DNA from: Acheta domesticus
Taxonomy: Eukaryota > Arthropoda > Insecta > Orthoptera > Gryllidae
Length of the DNA: 64,000 nt
Assembly (NCBI GenBank): GCA_031308135.1
Contig: JAHLJT010008756.1
Coordinates: 74,621,821-74,685,820 of the forward strand
Direction of reading: 5' to 3'
Shown here piece by piece: positions 56,382-64,000 of this stretch. Within the stretch, counting starts at the first letter, position 1. Every line of letters begins with the position of its first letter. Position numbers and translations under genes: made by a program. Under the pieces are notes generated by a model. The model made no database searches and was not told the DNA's origin. It was given only the letters and a program-made list of their open reading frames with translations.

Positions 56382-56594
56382 TACTTCGGTTTTTCTTTCT
56401 TGGCGCATGGGGGGGGTGTCATCAAAATGGAATATCTCACGGTATTTCGCGTCGTTCTCGGTTGTGCCGCTAGGAGTCGCATGATCGCCAGCACTGCTCA
56501 ATACAATCGCGATCATGAGACTCGACGTAAAATACCGTGAAATATTCCATTTTGATGACACACCCACATGCGCCAAGATAGAAAAACCGAAGTA
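56382..56594. mobile_element. Hairpin MITE, about 75-bp near-perfect arms, TA TSD
   Basis: The left arm starts TACTTCGGTTTTTCTTTCTT, and the right arm is its inverted copy ending AAGAAAAACCGAAGTA-like with a few changes. TA lies on both sides (56380-56381 and 56595-56596). The arms include TGTCATCAAAATGGAATAT and its complement. The central loop is about 60 bp with an internal CGCATGATCGC phrase. It is non-coding. Confidence 0.88.
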
Positions 56595-56699
56595 TAATGC
56601 ATAAACAGATCAAGCACCCGATTAGGCCCGCAATATTTTTTCTAATTCTGTAATTCTTCTTGTGTGATTGTATAATTCTTGTATAATTTTTTTTAACTT

Positions 56700-57110
56700 C
56701 TCGTCCTTAAAAAGGACCTTCTTAAGAAGACAAAGTTATTTAATACTGCGAGAAAAAGCGGCGAATTTTCGTCAGAAATATTCTTATTGCCGAGTTCTCG
56801 TAACAAAAAAGTGGATAAATCCAGTTGTTAAATTTAGAAACAAAAATCCTCTTACATGTGGTGTAGTCAGAATCCAATTTTTGTGAGTACTTGATACCGA
56901 AAAATCGATTGACTGCAAAACGTCTGTCCGTCTGTAAACACCGCTAGCGGGTAAACCGATCTGCCAATTTTCTTCAAAATTGATATTCCCCAATCGATTT
57001 GGCTGATGTGGCGGCCCCTTGAATTTGAACCAATATTTCAATTTTGGGGCGTACTTTACTTGAAGATCCTGGAACATGTTCCAAATTTTCAAAACAATGG
57101 ATACACTTGA
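56700..57110 (+). repeat. Family E interspersed repeat, copy 3
   Basis: Shares with copies 1 and 2: GTGGATAAATCC, CTTACATGTGGTGTAGTCAG, GATACCGAAAAATCGATTGA, CTGCAAAACGTCTGTCCGTC, CGCTAGCGGGTAAACCG and TTCTTCAAAATTGATATT. Its end is less clear, because the 3' modules are missing. Confidence 0.72.
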
Positions 57111-58739
57111 TGGTTATTCTTTGACGTATTTCTTTGTCACACTTATTTTCGACTTAGAATTTTCTAGTATTAGATGGCTTCAACTCGTTGCATTATGGTG
57201 GTCATTTTGATAAAGCTTCATTACAGTGCAAGTGTTTCACCAATGAGAGAGAAGTTAGCAATTGATAAGCAGTAAGTCATTGGTCTTTGATCATCGTTCA
57301 AGCCATCATGTGGCGTTGAATTGTGTATATTGTTGTGCCGAGACAACAGGTGGGGAGAGTGACGGTAAACCATGCAAATCTTCCTCGGTTTACAAAACTC
57401 ACGAAGCAAATAAAAAAGCTGGATCTCCCTATGAGGACTATATCACGCATTAAGCTGATTAGAATTATGAACCGATATTATACTTTGATGGCATTTATTT
57501 AATACATTGGATTCTAACTTGACAAGTGTACTGCTCGTTTTCAGACAGACTTGTGTTTAAGCTTAACGAATGCCACCTGGTGAGTGTCCGTTCGGTGGCG
57601 TTGGTTGAACACTGCACGCCGTCTGCCTCGTAATCGTTTGATGTAAAAGTTTAACTATTAAAAACTGTTAACAGTCATAGAAGAAGTATTGCATAAAACT
57701 CGGTGTAACTGATATTGATATACTCATATGAAGTTTACGATTCTCGCTCCTTCCTCGCTCATATCGTGATATCACTTCACATTGGTGTAATAATTCCATT
57801 ATATCGTCATTTCATAAAATGTTATTTTTACTTGACAGTGCCCACTATGCAAAATGCAACGTCAGTACACGCAAAGTGTCTGTCAGACGCCTCAGCCGTT
57901 TTCGCCTTTTTTGATCGTTGTTTCGATGATCCATCAAGGTTTCCTACTCGCGTATATGAAAATCGCCTTGTAATCTCCATTCACAAGCGATTAAACGTTT
58001 ACATTACATACACTTTTAAATATTTGGTTCTTTTTTTCCACGACCTACAGGACTCTGCTCAACAAGATATATTAACTGAAGAGCGCGCTACAACCACACA
58101 CGGGGCTTGGCGGCGAACAAGTTTCAGCTTGTTCAGAGCTTACCACAGCTTGTTGAAGTGAATGGTGCTGGATTACTCACAAATTAACACTAGGAGAACA
58201 CAAGAAATCAGTTCATTAGAAGATCGCATGCTTCAGAGTTTTGAAAATGACTAAAACTTCTTTCTCACTTGTCATACATTGCGTGTACTCTTAGGTTAAA
58301 TAATATTTTATATTTGTCCATAAATGTGTGAACACCTTTTAATTATTTTATTTTAATATTTTTATTAATGTTACAAATTAATTGAAAGCAGATCATTAAA
58401 ATTTCGATAATAGGAAGACTTATTTTAAATTATCACAGTTTGTTTCATTTTTAATAAAAAAATTAATTAATAAATAAGTATGTAGAAAATGTATCGAAAT
58501 ATGATAATTATTCAGTGTCAAAATGCCAATTTATAATATTTTCCAATATTTGCTATGAGCATCCGATTCTACCAAGTAAATTCTTGAAAACAATTTATAG
58601 ATTTTAAATTTGTCGATTAAAGACAATCTATTTAATCTTTTAGACAAATCAAGTGGGCATATCATTTTCCTTTTTAAACTGACAATATGGGAAATTGTTG
58701 TATATTTGTAGAAGAGGCCCTCTAAGCCGTGTGGCAATC
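57111..58739. other. AT-rich intergenic; 148-codon open frame
   Basis: The open frame at 57715-58161 (+) encodes 148 residues with no recognised domain and no signal or splice context; a frame of this length is expected about once by chance in this much AT-rich sequence. Nothing else is supported. Confidence 0.4.
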
Positions 58740-58747
58740 ATATAAAT

Positions 58748-59156
58748 CAGGGGTGTCCAACTTACAAGACCTCAAGGGTCACAACTAAAATCTTTATTAT
58801 GGTTACGGGCCATATTTTCATGACTCGGACAATCCTCACGTGATCCTGTATTGCTGATCTCAGCAGTTTACCCCGCGCTGCTCTGAAAAGAGGGAGTATG
58901 GGACCATGCGTGATATCAGGCCGTACTACGCACAACGCAGTGAAACGCATTGGAATGATTTTCAATTTCTGAATTTACTAGAAAAAATCCTTACATCTAA
59001 AGTTGACCTCTTTTGACAATAAGATGATGACCTCGACAGGACGCGTAATATGCTCACTCGACTTGGATGCAAGGGACAAAGATCTTGGGACCACGTTGGA
59101 CTAATAACATTTCGCTGGCCGCATATGGCCTGCGGGCCGGCACTTGAACAGCGCTG
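58748..59156 (+). mobile_element. hAT-like MITE, 409 bp, perfect 8-bp TSD
   Basis: The ends CAGGGGTGTCCAACTTACAA and the inverted TTGAACAGCGCTG lie between identical octamers ATATAAAT (58740-58747 and 59157-59164). Inner GGCCGCATATGGCCTGCGGG and CGGGCCATATTTTCATGAC phrases are typical of hAT MITEs of the CAGGGGTGTCCAA type. The 53518-53823 element belongs to the same family. No transposase is present. Confidence 0.93.
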
Positions 59157-59164
59157 ATATAAAT

Positions 59165-60990
59165 GGTTCAACATAAAACCAGTTGCATTTATTAATTGAA
59201 TCATTTAAGTTCAATGTTGTCCACCTTATAGTATAATCTACTCATTTATTAATAAAATATATCATGTGTTAATAAAATAGTTCAAAAGTGGGGGGCGCCT
59301 AAAAATGTACTCGGTTTCAGGCTGCGCATGCGTATGCAATTTGTGTATTCAATCAAAATTTGAGGTGATACTGATGCACCTATTCTAAGCAGATCTGCCG
59401 ACTATAACATTTTTTTCATCTGCAAATTGGTATTTTGTTTCATTTTCGAGAGCTTCCATAGCTTGCTCATGCTTAGGGCCCCTTAAAATTTAACACTGAA
59501 TCTGTTCTATACAACTATATCTTTCTACGAGTATTTCTTCTCTATTTCTAAATTACTAATATCCAATGCGCGCAGAAATTGAAAGATAACTACGCATACT
59601 CTGGACAATTGAGAAGTGTCTACATTTAGATATCCAGAAACTTGGGAAAAATACAAAAACAATAAGACGGTTGCGATATTGAGTAAAGAATGGAAATATT
59701 CAATGTGTTTATTGCTCCTGTTTTCAACTGTGCGTCTGTGTTTCTGACTTCGCATATCAGTGCGTCAATGCTTACGACACAGGTACAATCATGCGACTTC
59801 AAGGTTCCAAGAAAGAACAATGTTAATTTATTGTAGAGTACTTTATTTGTTCTTGTTCAGTGTACGTGATACGTTTTGAAAAAACATCTTGTATGGTTTT
59901 GTTCATCAGCATTTTTTCTACAGCAGTTCACTAGTTTTATTTTATATATTAAAGCTGAACTTCGATTTCTTTCGTTGTTGTATTTCCTTGCAATATAAAT
60001 ATCGCTTTATTTCACAATGAAATGTTTTTGTTACACCTTGATTTCTTGTTTATTAGTTTTAGTGATAAATCATCATTTGTGTCAGTTTTGACACAAGAGA
60101 AATTTTTTCGTCTTATATTTGCATCCAATGTACATTCTTGTTTATAGTCGAAGTCGACAAAGACGAAAACATACCAACGATTGTCAAAAATTAAGGTACG
60201 AAAACAATTTTTTATAGTACGTAATTCAGAGAGAAACAGTGACTTGATTGAAATGGAAGGTAGGAAATGTTCACTGGACATCCACAGTCAAGCTTCTATA
60301 AATCATGATCATAAGAATTAGACAACTTCTTTATTAAACAACTTTATTGTGTTAAGCGTTATCTTCCATTTCGTCCTTTATACAACGGAAACGTTGGTTT
60401 TAAAAAAGGGAGGACGCGACTGCTCGGGCGAACGTGAGGGTGAGGCGATCCCAAAGTCTCTAGGACAGTGGGCACAAACATTTCAGATTTCGCGGTCCAC
60501 TACTTTTGTAACTTTAAGAACTGCGAATCATTAATAGTATTGTACAGAATTTGATCGGGTTGTGGGCTACACAGTATCGGCACATATTGAATATCGACGT
60601 GGTAGTAAAATTACTGGATAAATGAAAATGAACGAGAATCAGAAACACAAAAATACCAAAGCGTAGAGATTCAATTGAGCGATAGAGATTGTTTTATTTA
60701 TTTGCTTCTATAATACCTTTTCTATCACCCCCACCCCGATTTCAACTTCTCTTCATCTCTCCTTTTATTTCTTTCCATTTTCCTTGAAGTCATTCTTTCT
60801 TCCTCGATAAGGAACAAAAACTTTGGTATGTCGTTGTGTTTAGTCGCCCGTTGGTTCCGTAAACTGTCGTAGCATTCCTTTGTCAGATCTCTCCCTTCAA
60901 CAGTATACGAAATAATTTCCAACACTTCCTACTTCAAATAAGTTAAGTAAGTAATTTTTCTGTACTGTCTCTGCACTGATGGTGAGCACG
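59165..60990. other. AT-rich intergenic, nothing recognised
   Basis: Frames up to 89 codons; none recognised. A G-rich GTGGGGGGCGCC at 59290 and a complementary-looking GGGCCCC near 59475 suggest an eroded transposon, but ends were not resolved. Confidence 0.35.
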
Positions 60991-60994
60991 GGCG

Positions 60995-61135
60995 GGTGTG
61001 GAGGGGGGGGCGTTCGCTTGGCGGTATGCAGCTGACGCGGAGCGATGGCGGCGGCGTAGGCGGTGTGGGCGTGGGCGTTGGAATGGGCAGGGGCGTGGGC
61101 AGGGTGACAGGTGGCGAGCGCATGCCCAGTCAGAG
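60995..61135. other. G-rich island
   Basis: Repeated GGCGTGGGC/GGGCGTGGG phrases on the plus strand with the complementary C-rich pattern on the minus; similar in theme to the C-rich blocks elsewhere. No exon is supported. Confidence 0.45.
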
Positions 61136-62167
61136 CTTTTAAGCCCTACTAACCCTGGACACATTTTTTTTATTGCAATTTAAGTTTATCACGAAAAGGA
61201 CTCGTGGAGGTTTCACGATTAATACGAACCTCCTTTGAACTTGAACGAAGCAGTTGTGGCTATGAAATACCTGTATGTTCTCAATTGTGGAAAAATACGC
61301 AGTACTCCAGCTATACGCCTCCTATTTGCACTTAATTTTTATATGTTAACCCAGAGCGGGAAATGCGAAATTACTCATTTTTAAGTTCCAAAAGTAAGTT
61401 TATTTGCAGTTATTAAAAATAATACAAAAATATACTGGTTATTGGGATGTTTCATTCCATATTCTTTGGTTTCTATAAATTGTGACAGTGCCCAAAACTA
61501 CCCCTCTTTACTTAATTCATCGTATTCATAAATTTTAGTTGGCTATCTCGTCCTACTTCTATTAATTTTCTATAATCACGACATATTTTTAACTTCTGAA
61601 ATTCTACACAACTCGCGGGTGTACACCTTCCGTTAACCAAATCCCACTAAATCTAAGTTAATTTTTTTTCTCAAATAAACTTTCTGCTAGACATGACCAT
61701 ACATCCGAATCCTGCCAGACCGAGAGCAATTCTGACGCAAAATTCTCTTTCATCGCATCAGCTTGTTTTTCCCATTTACATGTTCTGCATTGTTATTGCA
61801 CTGAATCCGATGCTAACATGTCCCTGCCTGGGCTCATCGGGATTCTCTTGTCAATTGTAACAATGCTTCTTATATTCACAATACTTTATTAAAAATAATT
61901 TTTCTAATATTTCATATATTTACGTAAACACGTCTTTATTGTTATTTATTGACGCCTTACGTCCTCAATTTCTCATTTCTTTTTATATTTTTATTAATTT
62001 TACAAAATACCCGCTAGGTGTTTTTACCCATCTCAATATAAATGTTTACGAAGTGTCATTCATATCGAGAAGGAACGACGTGTACGATCTAAGTTCTTGT
62101 ACAAATAATTTTTAAAAAAAGTCACTGTATTAATAACATAATGCTTACTTCACAATACATTATTTAG
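61136..62167. other. AT-rich flank of the LTR element
   Basis: No gene or shared repeat recognised. Confidence 0.4.
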
Positions 62168-62533
62168 TGTATAACGACCCTTCTCGGGGGGGGGCGAGTG
62201 GCGAGGCGTTCCCACGAGGTGGGAGGGCCGAGCGCCCCGGAGAGGGGAGCCCGCATGTGGTTGACATTTGGCAGGCTGCGTTCCGGGGTCAGTCGAAGGG
62301 GCGGTTTCCTGGAATGTCATTTTTTTTTTTGGAAGCGAGCGGAGGGGGAGAGCTGGTAGAAGTGAGGAGTGTCGAGGAGGGGAGTCTTAGAAAAGAAATG
62401 TAACAGGAAGGTTGCGACGTTTGAACGCTTCCTCTCCGATTAGGGAAAGTTATACTTAATAAATTAATTAGTAAAATAATCTGTGTTTGCTTCATGAAGA
62501 GCAGGAGAAACCCTAACAGGAGAGAAAGAAAAC
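62168..62533 (+). mobile_element. 5' LTR of a Ty3/Gypsy-type retrotransposon, approximate ends
   Basis: The LTR is placed between a TGTATAACG start and the primer binding site. It has a G-rich first half and an AATAAA poly(A) signal at 62459, followed by a T-rich stretch as expected around R/U5. The 3' LTR lies outside the window, so the exact ends cannot be confirmed; a 3' end at a TAACA near 62518 is an alternative. Confidence 0.6.
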
Positions 62534-62545
62534 TGGTGGCAGCGA
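62534..62545 (+). other. Primer binding site, tRNA-Leu type
   Basis: TGGTGGCAGCGA begins with the complement of a CCA tail and continues with the complement of an animal tRNA-Leu acceptor end (…CGCTGCCA). The match is about 11 nt and it sits directly after the LTR. Confidence 0.65.
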
Positions 62546-62813
62546 TGGTGATGTCGGAAGAAAACCGTTAATTGAAGATTGAAGTATTGCCAGTGTGTGC
62601 AACGTATGGGAACTGTATTTATGTGTGTGTAAGATACGCACTAGTACGCAACGCCGCAACTTTATGTGAAACGTATGTACGTGAATCACGGGAAATGTTT
62701 CGTGAGAATTTGTGAAAAGTTGAACTGGAAATTGGTGACAGGATAACCAATCCTATGAACTATCGTGAGCGAACTGTTTAAGCGGGATGTCCAGGTATCC
62801 ATCACGTTGTGTT

Positions 62814-63262
62814 GTGTGACCGGAGCAGTGACGAGTTCTGTTACGGAGATATCAAGCGAAGGCTTGTAGAGTTGCAGAATCTGTCGGAGGCGACCGGGAA
62901 GCGACCGGAGAACGTGAAATGATGGTTATCGAGCTGTGGACCCTTAAATGCTTCGCAGTTGCCGTGTGACGGGAGCAGTGGCTAAATTCTGCAGCGGAAA
63001 TATCAAGCAGATGTCTTGCGGAGTTGCACAATCTACCGGAGGCTGCCTGGAGGTGACTAGAAATACGAAACGACTGTGAACGAACTGTGAACTCTTACGG
63101 ACTTGCAGTGCCTTGTGACGGGAGCAGTGGCGAATTTCTGTGACGGAGACATCAAGCAGAGGGCTTGGGGAGTTGCGGAATCTGCCGGAAGCTACCTGGA
63201 GGTTACTGGAGAACGAGATCGACGGTGAACGAACTCTGTGAACGTGACTGTTGGAACAAGAA
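62814..63262 (+). repeat. Three 150-bp tandem repeats in the retrotransposon leader
   Basis: Units start at GTGTGACCGGAGCAGTGACG (62814), GTGTGACGGGAGCAGTGGCT (62964) and TTGTGACGGGAGCAGTGGCG (63113), spaced 150 and 149 bp. Each continues ATATCAAGC/ACATCAAGC, GGCTTG, GAGTTGC, AATCT.CCGGAGGC. A partial fourth copy (GTTGTGTGACGCC) starts at 63281. They lie wholly between primer binding site and gag. Confidence 0.9.
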
Positions 63263-63428
63263 TAGTTACTAAAGTATTTTGTTGTGTGACGCCAGAATTT
63301 AGCTGTATCTGGTGATAAAGTGCTGATAAATCAGGTGAGCTTACTTCCCTTGTTTGCATGCAAATTGTGTGTAGCTTACTATTCAGCTGGTTATTGCTAT
63401 TGTATTGCATTGTTACTTGTAAAACAAA

Positions 63429-64000
63429 ATGTCGGGATTATCGAAAGATGTTTTGTTAGAGCTCGCGGAAGCACTAGGAATTGAGTCGCCTCTGAATATG
63501 ACCTTAAGACGTCTTGAAATTGCAATTAAGAGTCATTCGGATTTCGATGAGGAATGGTTTCAAGGGAGTCTAGAGAGAATAGAATTAGCTAGAGTAGCAA
63601 AAGAAAATGAAAGGGAAAAAGAGTTAGAATTAGCTAAATTAGAAAAAGAAAGGGAAAAATAGTTAGAATTAGCTAGGATTGAGGCTGAAGTGAGAATCAG
63701 AGAAGTTGAAACGGCTTCTAGAGATAGGTCGGTTGCAGATGACAGTCATGTTACTGGACAGAATAATAGATTTCACGAAAGTAGGCAATCCTTGTTAAAA
63801 CAAATGGGTAAATTTCAACCGGATGTGGAAGAAATTTATCTTTTCATCCAAAGATTTGAGCAGAATGCGAGAGCTGATAACCTTGATATAGGAAGATGGG
63901 CTCATTTCGTAACGTGTTTGATGCCTCCTTCCGTGGCTGAATATGTTACTCGCGAAAATATGGATGGAGTTGCATCGTACGAACAGATTAAAGAGTGGCT
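63429..64000 (+). pseudogene. gag: gag of a Ty3/Gypsy (Gmr1-like) retrotransposon, 5' part
   Basis: The structural polyprotein of an LTR retrotransposon, which assembles the virus-like particle. The ATG at 63429 is the first in a favourable context after the leader, and the frame then reads for 190 codons to the window edge. An N-terminal segment (residues about 1-50) precedes a charged, repetitive coiled-coil-like stretch (about 55-95) rich in Glu/Lys/Leu. From about residue 115 there is a block with the pattern LLKQMGKFQPDVEEIYLFIQ and RWAHFVTCLMPP. This resembles the capsid region of Gmr1-like Gypsy elements, the group from which the vertebrate SCAN domain is thought to derive. One in-frame TAG at 63660-63662 falls within the coiled-coil repeat; no frameshift is seen. 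Downstream genes lie outside the window. Confidence 0.75.

Noticed and set aside
57715..58161. 148-residue open frame
   Set aside because: No domain, splice or poly(A) context; a frame this long is expected about once by chance in this amount of AT-rich sequence.

Overview
This window is eukaryotic, repeat-dense and nearly gene-free. It is AT-rich DNA broken by short, very GC/CpG-rich islands. There are no operons, no bacterial signals and no long intact reading frame. The repeats are tRNA-derived SINEs of several families, hAT- and mariner-like non-autonomous DNA transposons, foldback elements, minisatellites and one Ty3/Gypsy-type LTR retrotransposon. That mixture fits a large metazoan genome, most likely an arthropod and perhaps an insect with a big genome. 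The species call is inference only. Repeat families were defined by comparing copies with each other inside the window and by target-site duplications (TSDs), not by database search.

Layout. 0-9 kb: SINE A copies (one with a 7-bp TSD), a truncated SINE B, an AT-rich repeat family E (4.9-6.85 kb) and an hAT-like element (7.75-8.38 kb). 9.8-16 kb: a 13-bp GC minisatellite, GC islands, a possible LINE fragment, a 39-bp minisatellite, a CpG island with adjacent YY1 and CRE motifs, the best coding candidate (14423-14689, minus), SINE G, a SINE B whose Pol III B-box has expanded into a 22-bp tandem array, and SINE F. 17.4-18.25 kb: a frameshifted pseudogene of unknown origin. 18.4-19.9 kb: a C-rich degenerate repeat. 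21-31.5 kb: MITEs, SINE B, a foldback element and family E. 32.3-41.8 kb: a 50-bp minisatellite, four clustered SINE C copies, a composite hAT element, a 1.2-kb foldback with TA TSD and a Tigger-like relic. 42-54.5 kb: GC islands, SINE B copies, and a SINE B that carries both an hAT insertion and a SINE F insertion. 55-59.2 kb: an hAT element containing about 18 copies of a 14-bp motif, a hairpin MITE, family E and an hAT element with a perfect 8-bp TSD. 62.2 kb to the end: the 5' part of an LTR retrotransposon with LTR, primer binding site, a leader with three 150-bp repeats, and a gag frame interrupted by one stop and running off the edge.

The genes do not form a pathway. The window records successive transposon insertions, with nested events giving relative ages: SINE B is older than SINE F and older than the 53.5-kb hAT, and the GC island at 55.3-56.4 kb is older than the hAT and hairpin MITE inside it. 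I found no convincing new molecular system. The most unusual structures are transposon control motifs (a Pol III B-box, hAT subterminal motifs, an LTR leader) that have been amplified into tandem arrays.
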